From: a virus
Direction: 5' to 3' (one strand)
DNA: 20,929 nt
IMG/VR virus record: IMGVR_UViG_3300050821_003615
Location: 1-20,929 of that record
In this document: piece after piece, positions 1-8,310 of the stretch
Numbering within the stretch: position 1 is the first letter of the stretch
Layout: each line of letters starts with the position of its first letter
Notes under the pieces: model-generated
What the model was told of the DNA's origin: nothing
The model's input: only the letters and a program-made list of their open reading frames with translations
Database searches by the model: none
Position numbers and translations under genes: made by a program

Positions 1-176
1 GGGAGCCGGTGGTCGTCCCGGTGGTCGAGGAAGTGCTGGCCGAGAACGAGGCGCTCACCCGCCAGGTCAACACCCAAGCCGAGCAGATCGCGGACCTCAT
101 GCGCCGGCTGAAGGCACTCGAGGGGCCGCCTGCTCCCAAGAAAGGCGAGCCCCATGCAGCCGGAGCTCGCGCTTAA
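1..176 (+). CDS. 3' end of a coiled-coil phage protein (partial)
   Basis: The frame beginning at base 3 is open from the window edge to a TAA at 174-176, giving the last 57 residues of a protein whose start lies outside. The piece runs from a valine-rich stretch into a heptad-like helix (VEEVLAENEALTRQVNTQAE, then IADLMRRLKALEG) and ends in a Pro/Lys/Ala tail. This looks like a C-terminal coiled coil. It overlaps the next gene by 23 bases, which argues that both belong to one late transcript. By P22 gene order the upstream neighbours should be capsid genes, so a head-associated or small accessory protein is possible, but no family was recognised. Confidence 0.6.
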   Translation, partial: EPVVVPVVEEVLAENEALTRQVNTQAEQIADLMRRLKALEGPPAPKKGEPHAAGARA

Positions 177-714
177 GTTCGGACCGCTACCCTCCCAGGT
201 CGGACCGGATCACATTGCGGCGCTGTGCGCCCGAGCGGCCGTCGCACCGCCCGGGCCCTTCGTCGAGGTCGGCGTCTTCCAGGGTGGTACCGCTTGGCAC
301 CTGGCGAAGATCGCGCAGGAGCAGGGGCGGGACATCTGGCTGTACGACACCTTCGCCGGCATCCCGTACTCAGGTCCCAACGACTCGCACAAGATCGGTG
401 ACTTCGCCGCGTGCTCTTACGATGACGTCCGCGCGGCGATCCCCTACGCCCGCGTGGTGCAGGGCATCTACCCGCAAAGCGCGTGGGGCCTACTCTACGG
501 GCCGGTGAAGCCGATCGCCTTCGTGCACCTCGACTGTGACCAGGAGCGCGCGTACCGCGAGGCCTTGGCCTTCCTCATTCCGCGCATGGCGAAGGGCGGG
601 GTGATGTGGTTCGATGACGCGCCGTGCCTGCCGGGCGCGATGAAGGCGGTGGCGGACGTGTTCGCGGCCGAGCGGATCCGCGAGACGGCCGGTAAGTGGT
701 GGGTGGAACTGTAA
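154..714 (+). CDS. TylF-type SAM-dependent O-methyltransferase
   Basis: The 186-aa protein has the layout of the TylF/macrocin O-methyltransferase family, metal-dependent enzymes that methylate sugar hydroxyls. A glycine-rich SAM loop FVEVGVFQGG is at residues 36-45, the LYDTFAGIP segment at 63-71, FVHLDCDQERAYREAL at 123-138, and GGVMWFDDAPCLPGAMKAV at 148-166. Asp127 or Asp129 and Asp154/Asp155 are the likely Mg2+ ligands. It is shorter than the antibiotic-pathway members and lacks most of their N-terminal region. ATG154 follows a purine-rich AAAGGCGAG. It is followed 13 bases later by a methyltransferase/GT9 gene, so a role in making or capping a glycan is the natural inference. Substrate unknown. 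Confidence 0.75.
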   Translation: MQPELALKFGPLPSQVGPDHIAALCARAAVAPPGPFVEVGVFQGGTAWHLAKIAQEQGRDIWLYDTFAGIPYSGPNDSHKIGDFAACSYDDVRAAIPYARVVQGIYPQSAWGLLYGPVKPIAFVHLDCDQERAYREALAFLIPRMAKGGVMWFDDAPCLPGAMKAVADVFAAERIRETAGKWWVEL

Positions 715-727
715 GGAGGACGACGAG

Positions 728-2470
728 ATGACCTGGAAACGCGACGACCCGCAGGGGAACGAGGCGGCGAAAATCCGCTGGGAGCTGGTGCAGTGGACCC
801 GTGGGCGGGTGCTCGACATCGGCTGCGGGATGTACAAGGCCTTCCCGCACTTCATCGGCGTGGACAACTGCGCGGACACCCGCCTTTTCGGCCACCCGAT
901 CAAGCCGGACGTCTTCGTCACCGATGCAGCGGACCTCGCAGTGTTTGGCACCGAGCAGTTCGACGCGGTGTTCTCGTCCCACCTCCTCGAGCACATCGAG
1001 CAGCGCCACGTCGTGAAGACGCTCAAGGAGTGGCTGCGCGTGGTGAAGCCGGGCGGGTACCTCGTGCTGTACCTGCCCGATGAGACGCTCTACCCGAAGG
1101 TGGGCGAGGAGGGCGCGAACCCGGACCACAAGTGGAACGTCTCGTACCTCCTCCTCGTGGAGCTGATGCAGAACACCGGGGTGTCGTGGGACCTCGTCGA
1201 TTGGCAACGCCGCGATGCGGGCCAGGAGTACTCGCTCTTCTTCGTGTTCCAGAAGCTGGAGGAGAAGGACCTCGTCACCGGCTTGAAGGTGCAGCGGCAG
1301 ACCTTCTCGTGTGCCACGAAGGAGCCGATCACCGCGAAGCGCGCGTGCGTTGTGCGCTACGGCGCCACCGGGGACATGATCCAGGCCTCGTCCGTCTTCG
1401 CGGGCTTAAAAAAGCAGGGCTATCACGTCACGCTGATGACCGCCCCGCCGGGCGACGACGTCGTCAAGCACGACCCGAACATCGACGCCTTCTACATCCA
1501 GGACAAGGACCAGGTGCCGAACCCGGAACTCGGCCCCTACTGGGACTACCACAAAAAGCGCTTCGACAAGTGGGTGAACCTCTCCGAGTCGGTCGAGGGG
1601 ACGCTGCTGGTGCTGTACCCTCGCATGCCGCACCTCATCTCCCCGGCTGCACGTCACATGGTGTGCAACGCGAACTACCTGGAGTTTCAGCACGCGATCG
1701 CAGGCGTCCCGCACGTCCCTGCGGTGAAGTTCTACCCGACGCCCGAGGAGACGAAGTGGGCGAAGGCGGAGCGGCGCGCGTTCGGGCGTGACACGTTCCT
1801 CGTTGTCTACGCGCTCAACGGCTCGTCCGTGCACAAGCGCTGGCCGTGGATGGATAGCGTGATCAGCGCGCTCTTGATGGACTTCCCGGACCTGCACGTG
1901 GTGCTGGTCGGCGGCGTCGACGGGCAGATCCTCGAGCAAGGCTGGTTCGGCTGGGACAAGGACCCGGCCAAGCATGACGACGCGAAGAAGGTGCAGACGA
2001 ACCCGCGCGTGCACTGCCGATCGGGCCGCTGGGAGATCCGCCAGACGCTCGCCTTCCTTGAGCAGGCCGACATGGTGTTTGGACCTGAGACGGGGATCCT
2101 GAACGCCGCGGCGCAGCTGGAGATCCCGAAGGTGCTGCTGCTGTCGCACTCGAGCGTGGAGAACCTCGCGCGCGACTGGGTGAACACCCACGCGATCGCC
2201 TCCGGGGACACCGAGTGTCCGGGGCGCGGGAAGAACGAGGCGCCGGCGTGTCACCAAATGCACTACGACTTCACCTTCTGCCGCCAGGCGACCTTCCCGA
2301 AGGAGCACCCCACGGAAGCCGGCAAGCCGATGGGCGTCGCGCAGTGCATGTACGACCTCGACTTCGAGTCGGCCTATCGGGTGGTGTGGCACGCGGTGAC
2401 GTGGGAAAAGGAGCGCAAGGCGGGCAAGCCGGTCGAGAAGGGCCCGGCGCTGCACCTCGTGGGAGCGTAA
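728..2470 (+). CDS. Bifunctional methyltransferase-GT9 glycosyltransferase fusion
   Basis: Two enzymes are joined in 580 aa. Residues about 1-180 are a class I SAM methyltransferase: RVLDIGCG (27-34), FSSHLLEHI (82-90) and LRVVKPGGYLVLYLP (103-117). Residues about 204-555 resemble GT9 (ADP-heptose:LPS heptosyltransferase-like) enzymes: CVVRYGATGDMIQASSVFAG (207-226), a second Rossmann half from about 355, and FGPETGILNAAAQLEIPKVL (451-470) as the nucleotide-sugar site. Four cysteines near the C-terminus (497, 508, 518, 540) could bind metal. A strong Shine-Dalgarno AAGGAGG precedes ATG728. Placed directly before the gp4-like gene, it may decorate a virion protein or act on host glycans; neither donor nor acceptor can be read from sequence. 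Confidence 0.8.
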   Translation: MTWKRDDPQGNEAAKIRWELVQWTRGRVLDIGCGMYKAFPHFIGVDNCADTRLFGHPIKPDVFVTDAADLAVFGTEQFDAVFSSHLLEHIEQRHVVKTLKEWLRVVKPGGYLVLYLPDETLYPKVGEEGANPDHKWNVSYLLLVELMQNTGVSWDLVDWQRRDAGQEYSLFFVFQKLEEKDLVTGLKVQRQTFSCATKEPITAKRACVVRYGATGDMIQASSVFAGLKKQGYHVTLMTAPPGDDVVKHDPNIDAFYIQDKDQVPNPELGPYWDYHKKRFDKWVNLSESVEGTLLVLYPRMPHLISPAARHMVCNANYLEFQHAIAGVPHVPAVKFYPTPEETKWAKAERRAFGRDTFLVVYALNGSSVHKRWPWMDSVISALLMDFPDLHVVLVGGVDGQILEQGWFGWDKDPAKHDDAKKVQTNPRVHCRSGRWEIRQTLAFLEQADMVFGPETGILNAAAQLEIPKVLLLSHSSVENLARDWVNTHAIASGDTECPGRGKNEAPACHQMHYDFTFCRQATFPKEHPTEAGKPMGVAQCMYDLDFESAYRVVWHAVTWEKERKAGKPVEKGPALHLVGA

Positions 2471-2473
2471 GCG

Positions 2474-3499
2474 ATGGCAACCAGCGGCCAGTACACCTTC
2501 AGCGTCACGCGCGACACGATCATCCGCAACGCGATGCTGAACATCGGAAAGCTCGGCGACACGGAAACCCCGACGCCGACCGAGACGTCCGACTGCTCGA
2601 ACTTCCTGAACATGATGGTGCGACAGTGGATGGGCCGCCAGGACTTCGCGCCGGGCTTGAAGATGTGGAGCCGCTACCGCGGCGACCTCCTCCTCTCGTC
2701 CACCAAGGGGATCTACACCCTCTCCCCGACGGGCGACAACTGGGCGGCGGCGGTGGCCTTGCCGCTCAACCCGAACGAGCCGAACCTGAACGAGACCACG
2801 CTGACCGCGGCTGCCGCCATCAACGCGACCGCACTCTTCGTGAGCCTCGCGGCGGCGGCCGGCTTCTCGGTGAACGACTTCGTCGTGGTGCAGCTCACGA
2901 CCGGGGACATCTTCTCGACGACCTGCTCGGCGGTGAACCTGGGCACCGGCCAGATCACGATCCCCGCGACCGGACTCACCGCCGCGGCCGCGTCCGGGGC
3001 GATCATCTGGAACTACACGACCAAGGGCCAGCCGCTCCTTGAGATCAACTCCGCGATCCTGCGCGACTCCCAGGACAACGACACGCCGCTGAACTACATG
3101 ACGCTGCAGGAGTACGAGGCGCTGCCGACGAAGGTCCAGCCGGGATACGTGTCCGACCCCCAGGCGATCTACCACGAGCCGCAGCTCATCGGCGCCACCG
3201 GCCTGCGCTCCTCCACGCTCTACCTCGATGTGGCGGGTGCCCAGGACGTCACGAAACAGATCCACATCGTCGGGTTCCGCCCGCTGCAGTCGTTCGTGAA
3301 TCCGCTCGACAACGCGGACTTCCCGGAAGACTGGGAGCTGCCGCTCTCGCTCGGCCTCTCGCGCCTGATCTGCCCGATGTTCGAGGCGGTGTGGACGAAG
3401 GAGATGGACTCGAACCTCACGATGGCGCTCGCGATTGCGCGCGAGACGACCCCGGAGACCTCCGTCGCTTACTTCCAGTGCCACGCGGACGACCCTTGA
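2474..3499 (+). CDS. gp4-like head-completion / tail accessory protein
   Basis: This 341-aa protein opens with a helical region (TRDTIIRNAMLNIGKLGD at 12-29, then FLNMMVRQWMGR) followed by a beta strand set (DLLLSSTKGIYTLSP). That pattern is seen in long relatives of P22 gp4, the ring that sits under the portal and holds packaged DNA in. P22 gp4 itself is about half this length; the extra middle (about 90-200), rich in Ala, Thr and small beta strands, looks like an inserted Ig- or beta-type domain. The assignment leans on position: the next gene is clearly gp10-like, as in P22. A four-base overlap couples the two. Start ATG2474 lies three bases after the previous stop. Confidence 0.62.
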   Translation: MATSGQYTFSVTRDTIIRNAMLNIGKLGDTETPTPTETSDCSNFLNMMVRQWMGRQDFAPGLKMWSRYRGDLLLSSTKGIYTLSPTGDNWAAAVALPLNPNEPNLNETTLTAAAAINATALFVSLAAAAGFSVNDFVVVQLTTGDIFSTTCSAVNLGTGQITIPATGLTAAAASGAIIWNYTTKGQPLLEINSAILRDSQDNDTPLNYMTLQEYEALPTKVQPGYVSDPQAIYHEPQLIGATGLRSSTLYLDVAGAQDVTKQIHIVGFRPLQSFVNPLDNADFPEDWELPLSLGLSRLICPMFEAVWTKEMDSNLTMALAIARETTPETSVAYFQCHADDP

Positions 3500-4938
3500 A
3501 AGTCAACGCAATCTTCGGGGCGGGTGTTGCCGGGAAAAGCTACGTGGTCACACGGCAGCGGCGCCTGAACTGCTACTACGAGAACCGCGATGACAAGGAC
3601 AAGTCCCCGATCGCGGTCTACGGGACGCCCGGCATGGCGCTCGCGGGCGCGATCGGCACGAACGTCGGCGCCTCGGTGCGCGGGATGATCGGCAACCCTA
3701 ACAACCTCTTCGCGGTGGTGGGCGGGATCTTCTACCAGCTGAACCCGAACCTCTCGACCTTCTACAGCCTCCCCATCGGCACGAACTTCGGCCTCGTCAC
3801 ACTCGCCACCAACACCAACAACGTGCAGGTCGCGCTGGTGGACGGCACGAGCGGCTACATCTTCACCGCCGGCGCTCTGGTGCCGATCGTCTCGGCCGGC
3901 TTCCCGAACGGGGCGAAGACCATCACCTTCGCGGCCGGGTTCTTCGTGGCGGAGAAGCCGAACTCCCAGCAGTTCCAGGTGTCGGCCGCCTTTGACGGCA
4001 CGACCTGGAACCCGCTCGCTTTCGCCTCCGCATCGCAGTACTCGGACTTCCTCCTGGCGGTCGACAACCTGGTGGGAAACCTCCTCCTCTTTTGCGGCAC
4101 GCACCTTGAGTTTTGGCAGAACGTCGGCACGACCCCGCAGCCGTACGCGCCGATCCTCTCGGCCACGGTCGAGTACGGGATCGCGGCGATCTTCTCGCGC
4201 GTGCACGTGGACAACTCGATCATCTTCCTCGCCCGCTCCCAGCAAGGCGGAGTGAAGGTGTGCCGGATCATGGGGTACCAGGTGACGCCCATCTCCACCC
4301 CGGATCTTGAGGCAATTTTCGCCACCTTCCCCACGGTCGCCGACTGTGTCGGGCTCTCCTACGACACCGACAAGCACCCTATGGCGCAGCTCACGTTCCC
4401 GAGCGCGAACCGCTCGTTCCTCTACGACTGCTCGACCGGGATCTGGAGCGAGACGCAGACTGGGCTCACGCAGAACTACGCCGCGCGCCACCTCGGCAAC
4501 CTCTCGACCTTCTTCGGTGGCAAGCAATACATCGCCGACTCGACGTCCAACAATCTCTACGTCCCGAGCGCAACCCAGTTCACCGACAACGGTGCGGTCA
4601 TCAAGCGCGAGATCATCACGCGCCACCAGCTGAAGGACTTCAACCTGTTCAGCATCGGGGAGCTGTACGTCGACATTGAGACCGGGGTCGGGCTCACCTC
4701 CGGCCAGGGCTCGAACCCGGTCGTCGGGATGGAGTGCTCGAAGGACAACGGCCGGACCTGGCTCACCCAGCGCACGAAGACGATCGGGATGCAGGGCCAG
4801 TACAACTCCTCCGGCCAGCGCCTGCACTTCAACCGCTGGGGGTCCTCGCGCGTGTTCACCTTTCGCCTCTGCATGACGGATCCGGTGAAGTTCGCGCTCA
4901 CCGCCGGGGCGACCAGCGAAGGCGTGCGCGCGCAGTGA
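3496..4938 (+). CDS. gp10-like packaged-DNA stabilization (tail hub) protein
   Basis: The protein matches the P22 gp10 'phage stabilisation' family, the tail hub that plugs the connector beneath gp4. A TTG at 3496 overlapping the previous stop as TTGA gives 480 aa, close to the 472 aa of P22 gp10; an upstream ATG at 3391 would add residues buried in the gp4-like gene. The start motif is KVNAIFGAGVAGKSYVVTRQ, followed by many short WD-like beta strands typical of the family (RGMIGNPNNLFAVVGG; DNLVGNLLLFCGTHLEFWQN; DNSIIFLARSQQGG; FLYDCSTGIWSETQTG). No clear Shine-Dalgarno is seen, so translation is probably coupled to the preceding gene. Confidence 0.82.
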   Translation: MKVNAIFGAGVAGKSYVVTRQRRLNCYYENRDDKDKSPIAVYGTPGMALAGAIGTNVGASVRGMIGNPNNLFAVVGGIFYQLNPNLSTFYSLPIGTNFGLVTLATNTNNVQVALVDGTSGYIFTAGALVPIVSAGFPNGAKTITFAAGFFVAEKPNSQQFQVSAAFDGTTWNPLAFASASQYSDFLLAVDNLVGNLLLFCGTHLEFWQNVGTTPQPYAPILSATVEYGIAAIFSRVHVDNSIIFLARSQQGGVKVCRIMGYQVTPISTPDLEAIFATFPTVADCVGLSYDTDKHPMAQLTFPSANRSFLYDCSTGIWSETQTGLTQNYAARHLGNLSTFFGGKQYIADSTSNNLYVPSATQFTDNGAVIKREIITRHQLKDFNLFSIGELYVDIETGVGLTSGQGSNPVVGMECSKDNGRTWLTQRTKTIGMQGQYNSSGQRLHFNRWGSSRVFTFRLCMTDPVKFALTAGATSEGVRAQ

Positions 4939-6449
4939 GCACGAATCTACCGCCGATCCCGGGGCCGCTGATCACTGCGAAGTCGGTGCTCACCGCGCCG
5001 TGGCTGTCCTGGTTCTACCAGCTCCAGCAGACCGTGAACTCCTTAAGCGGCGGGATCGGCGGCTCGGTGCCGGCGACCCGCGCGATCAACACGATCGCGC
5101 CCCTGACCGGCGGCGGGACGCTGGCCGCAGACCTGACGCTCGCGGTGAGTCTCTTTGCGGCCGGATCCGCGGGCATCGTGCCGGCCTCGGGCGGCGGGAC
5201 CGTGAACTTCCTGCGCGCGGACGGAAGCTGGGTACCGCCGACCGGCGGGGGCCCGTGGACGCTCACCGCCGTCGACCGGATGGTCGCCTCCAACGCCGGC
5301 GCGAGTCAGACCGGCGCGCGCGTGTTCCTCGAGGGCGCGAACGCCGGCGCGAACTCGACGATCAGCGACATCATTGCCTTGGGCGACAACGCGCTCGCGG
5401 GCGGGATCACGGACGCGACGCTCGCCGGGTCGATCGTCATCGGGTCGGGGAGCTTCCCCGGATTCTTCAACTCTGACAGCGGCGGCCCGATCACCTCGGT
5501 CGGGTTCAATGTCGCGCCGCTCCTGGTGCCGTCCGGCGCCTTCGGCGGGATCAGTGGCGTCGCACTCCTCGGCGACAACATCGCCAACAAGTACACCGGC
5601 ACGCGCTCGAACGAGCAGTTCTTCAACACCGTCGGGATCGGCTCCTTCGTCTTTTCGTTCCTGGACTCGACTATCAGCGGCGCGCCACCGCAGAACACGG
5701 TCGCGATCGGCTGGGGCGCCTGCTCCAATGTGCAAAACGCCGGGGGCACGCAAGAGGCGAACATCACGCAAAACGTGATTATCGGCACTCAGGCGGTGTC
5801 CGCTATTAAAGGGACCGCCCTCAACCCCCCGAACCTCTCCGCGAACGTGTGCATCGGCTACCGGGCCGGCCAACTCGGCGGCAACAATCCCGGTACGTCG
5901 TTCGTCGGGAACGTGCTTGTCGGCTCGTCGGCCGGCGACTCGTACGGCCTGAGCAACTGCGTACTGATCGGCAACAATGCCATCACGAACGGCTCGACGA
6001 ACACCTCGCGCGGGAACATCGGCATCGGCGGGTTGGACTTCGGCAACAACTCGCTCAATACCGGTGAGCAGAGCAACATCGTGATCGGGGCCGGCGCGCA
6101 GAACGCCGCCGCCAACGTCCGCTGTCTCCTCTTCGGGGTGGGCTGCGGACGCGGCTCGATTGCCGCGGCGAGCGATCAGTTCCTGCTGGAAACCTTTGAC
6201 CCGATCAACGACGGCACCCGTCGCGCGCTCCTGTACGGGCTGCTCGCGGCCGCCTCCCCTGGCGGGCTGATCGTGGGACACTCCACCCAGGGCACGAACC
6301 GGGACATCCCGGGATTCAACATCCTGAAGATCATCAACGGCTCGAAGACCGGAGTGAACCCGGTTGGCGGTGGGTTCTTGTACGTGAGCGCGGGGGCGTT
6401 GCATTACGTGGGCACAGCCGGGACTGACACCCCGCTGGCCGTGGCTTAA
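4935..6449 (+). CDS. Tail fibre/needle-position protein with YadA-like repeats
   Basis: A GTG at 4935 overlaps the previous stop as GTGA and gives 504 aa; the open frame extends further upstream only in shadow sequence. The N-terminus (LPPIPGPLITAKSVLTAPWL, then SWFYQLQQTV) is typical of a virion-anchoring head of phage fibres. Then comes LTGGGTLAADLTLAVSL and NFLRADGSWVPP, a linker common in tail fibres. The C-terminal half carries a run of degenerate repeats of the form N-x-hydrophobic-x-IG-x-x-A (NVCIGYRAG, NVLVGSSAG, NCVLIGNNA, NIGIGGLDFG, NIVIGAGAQ), like the left-handed beta-roll of trimeric YadA-type heads. It occupies the slot after gp10 where P22 encodes the needle gp26. Trimeric fibre is inferred; receptor unknown. 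Confidence 0.72.
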   Translation: MSTNLPPIPGPLITAKSVLTAPWLSWFYQLQQTVNSLSGGIGGSVPATRAINTIAPLTGGGTLAADLTLAVSLFAAGSAGIVPASGGGTVNFLRADGSWVPPTGGGPWTLTAVDRMVASNAGASQTGARVFLEGANAGANSTISDIIALGDNALAGGITDATLAGSIVIGSGSFPGFFNSDSGGPITSVGFNVAPLLVPSGAFGGISGVALLGDNIANKYTGTRSNEQFFNTVGIGSFVFSFLDSTISGAPPQNTVAIGWGACSNVQNAGGTQEANITQNVIIGTQAVSAIKGTALNPPNLSANVCIGYRAGQLGGNNPGTSFVGNVLVGSSAGDSYGLSNCVLIGNNAITNGSTNTSRGNIGIGGLDFGNNSLNTGEQSNIVIGAGAQNAAANVRCLLFGVGCGRGSIAAASDQFLLETFDPINDGTRRALLYGLLAAASPGGLIVGHSTQGTNRDIPGFNILKIINGSKTGVNPVGGGFLYVSAGALHYVGTAGTDTPLAVA

Positions 6450-6463
6450 ACGAGGAGGACGAG

Positions 6464-6703
6464 ATGGGTATCGCAAAAGCAGTGATCGAGGTGGATCTGG
6501 CAGAGCTGACGGCAATCCAGCAAGGCCTCGCCGCGCTCAAGGTCTCGGCGGACATGACCGCGCAGGCGATCGAGCGGCAACTGACCGAGCAGCTCGCGAA
6601 CGCGCAGCGCCAGGCGGCCGTCGAGGCGCGGAAGAAACGCAAGGTCGCGCGCGCGAACTCGCACGCGAGCCCGGAGCCGGCTGCCGGTGGTGCGCCATCG
6701 TGA
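6464..6703 (+). CDS. Small coiled-coil protein, function unknown
   Basis: A 79-aa protein predicted to be a single long helix (AELTAIQQGLAALKVSADMT and AIERQLTEQLANAQRQAA), followed by a basic patch (KKRKVARA) and a Pro/Gly/Ala tail. A clear GAGGAGG Shine-Dalgarno lies seven bases before ATG6464, stronger than that of most neighbours, so separate initiation is likely. It overlaps the cupin-SET gene by four bases (GTGA). The basic tail could bind nucleic acid or be a protein-modification target, but there is no family match; the position among tail genes suggests a minor virion or assembly protein. Confidence 0.7.
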   Translation: MGIAKAVIEVDLAELTAIQQGLAALKVSADMTAQAIERQLTEQLANAQRQAAVEARKKRKVARANSHASPEPAAGGAPS

Positions 6704-7542
6704 ACGAGCTCGCCACACTCGCGCACCTCCCGGTCGAGGAGCTTGAGCGGGAGATGCTAAAACTCCCGCAGGCGCCGTGCGGCGTGCGTCATCACTTCAT
6801 CGCCGGGCTCTACATCCGCGAGGTGACGATCGCGGCGGACACGTACGCGATCGGACACCGGCACAAGGTCCCGCACGTGAATATCCTGCAAAAGGGGCGC
6901 GTGGCGATGGTGGGACCTGACGGGCGCACGATCGAACTCACCGCGCCGACGATGTATATCGGCCAGGCGGGCCGCAAGGTCGGCTACATCCGGGAAGACA
7001 TGACCTGGTTCAACATCTTCCCGACCGAGGAGACGGATGTTACGAAGCTTGAGGCGCTGCTCTTCGAGAAGAGCGAGGCGTTCGAGCAGGCGGCCGCCGC
7101 GCTCCTGCCGAGCGCGGAGCCGGATCGGCTGATCGGGTACAACCGCGAGGACTACAAGGACTTCATCGCGCAGGCCTTCCCCGGCAAGACCGAGCGGCAA
7201 GTGCGCGCAACCTTCGGCGGGGACGATGATGTGATCCAGTTTCCGCGCGGCACGTACAAGGTGAAGGTCGCCCCCTCGCACATCCACGGCCAGGGGGTGA
7301 TCGCGACCCACGACATCGCGGCCGGGGAGACGATCTGTGCGGCGAAGATCGGGGAGAACCGCACGCCGGCCGGGCGTTTTACCAATCACGCCCGCGACCC
7401 GAACGCGCGTATGCTTCGCCAGGCGCAAGTCGTGATGCTGGTCGCACTGCGTGCCATCAAGGGGGCACACGGCGGGATGGACGGTGAGGAGGTGACCGTC
7501 AACTACCGCCAGGCCATAGCGGAGGCTGCGAAGGACTCATGA
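6700..7542 (+). CDS. Cupin-SET fusion protein (putative lysine methyltransferase)
   Basis: A GTG start overlaps the previous stop. Residues about 30-110 form a cupin-like barrel: HHFIAGLYIREVTI, then GHRHKVPHVNILQKGRV (52-68) with His53, His55 and His59 as possible metal ligands. The second cupin motif (QAGRKVGYIREDMTWFNIFP) lacks its histidine. After a helical linker, residues about 184-271 form a minimal SET domain: IHGQGVIATHDIAAGETI (195-212), RFTNHARDPNA (226-236, the NHSxxPN SAM-binding motif) and GEEVTVNYR (262-270) with Tyr269 as the expected catalytic tyrosine. SET enzymes methylate lysines in proteins. No pre-SET or post-SET cysteines are present. It lies between fibre and ejection genes, so a virion or host protein could be the substrate; that is inference. 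Confidence 0.77.
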   Translation: MNELATLAHLPVEELEREMLKLPQAPCGVRHHFIAGLYIREVTIAADTYAIGHRHKVPHVNILQKGRVAMVGPDGRTIELTAPTMYIGQAGRKVGYIREDMTWFNIFPTEETDVTKLEALLFEKSEAFEQAAAALLPSAEPDRLIGYNREDYKDFIAQAFPGKTERQVRATFGGDDDVIQFPRGTYKVKVAPSHIHGQGVIATHDIAAGETICAAKIGENRTPAGRFTNHARDPNARMLRQAQVVMLVALRAIKGAHGGMDGEEVTVNYRQAIAEAAKDS

Positions 7543-8309
7543 GCGCGATTGCGACGGCGATTGTGGGTGGGGCGATCATCGCAGGCGCCGGGTCTGCGAT
7601 CGCCGGGCACGAGGCGGCGGGCGCGACGACCGCAGCAGCGAACACGGCCGCAGGCGTGCAGCAGCAGGCGCTCGCCCAGCAGCTCGCGCTCGCCACGCCC
7701 TACACGAACCTGGGCCAGTCGGCGATCCCGACGTACCAGGCGCTCTTGGGGATCGGCGGCGGTGGTGCCCCAGGTGGAGCGGGCCGCGGCACCCGTCCGA
7801 CCGCGGGCGCACCGGGTGCAGGCGGGCCGGGCGGCAGCATCGAGCAGACGCTACAAAACCTGCCCGGCTACCAGTTCCAACTCACCCAAGGGGTGGATGC
7901 GGCGAAGGCGGCGGCCGCCTCCGAAGGCCTCGGACTGTCCGGCAACGCGATCCAGGGCATCGAGACCTTCGGCTCCGGGCTCGCCGACTCGAACTACCAG
8001 CAGTACCTGCAGGACCTGCTCGCGCCGATCCAGATCGGCCAAGGCGCAGCCGCGGGCCAGGCCGCCAACATCCAGACCGGCGCCTCGAATCTCGGCAACA
8101 TCGCCATCGGCCGCGGCAATGCGATGGCGGGGATCGACGCGAACGAGACCGCGGGCCTCACGCGCGCGGCCGGCAACGCGGGCCAGCAGGCGCTCACCTA
8201 CCAGACGCTGCAGAACCTGAACCCGAACTCCGGCGCGCCGGCCGGGTGGGGCGTGGGCGGGCAGACCGGGGACTTGAACTACGGCCAGCAAGTGGCGGCG
8301 GGGTTCTAA
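7539..8309 (+). CDS. gp7-like DNA ejection protein
   Basis: This 256-aa protein resembles the smaller ejection proteins of P22-type podoviruses, which leave the virion with the DNA and help form the channel across the cell envelope. It opens with a hydrophobic glycine/alanine segment (AIVGGAIIAGAGSAIAG), then an Ala/Gln-rich helix, a Gly/Pro-rich linker (about 75-100), and the recognisable core LPGYQFQLTQGVDAAKAAAA, followed by GLGLSGNAIQGIETFGSGLA and a Tyr/Gln-rich helix. The order gp7, gp20, gp16 in P22 matches this gene and the next two. ATG7539 overlaps the upstream stop as ATGA. The assignment rests on the core motif and gene order. Confidence 0.7.
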   Translation: MSAIATAIVGGAIIAGAGSAIAGHEAAGATTAAANTAAGVQQQALAQQLALATPYTNLGQSAIPTYQALLGIGGGGAPGGAGRGTRPTAGAPGAGGPGGSIEQTLQNLPGYQFQLTQGVDAAKAAAASEGLGLSGNAIQGIETFGSGLADSNYQQYLQDLLAPIQIGQGAAAGQAANIQTGASNLGNIAIGRGNAMAGIDANETAGLTRAAGNAGQQALTYQTLQNLNPNSGAPAGWGVGGQTGDLNYGQQVAAGF

Positions 8310-8310
8310 C

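Noticed and set aside
1406-3484. A 692-aa open frame on the minus strand
   Set aside because: It lies antisense to two well-supported genes, is Arg/Val/His-rich with no recognisable motif, and is the expected GC-rich third-position artefact.
3469-4827. A 452-aa open frame on the minus strand
   Set aside because: Antisense to the gp10-like gene, with low-complexity Arg/Glu/Val composition; no start signal.
5043-6515. A 490-aa open frame on the minus strand
   Set aside because: Antisense to the tail fibre gene and of shadow composition.
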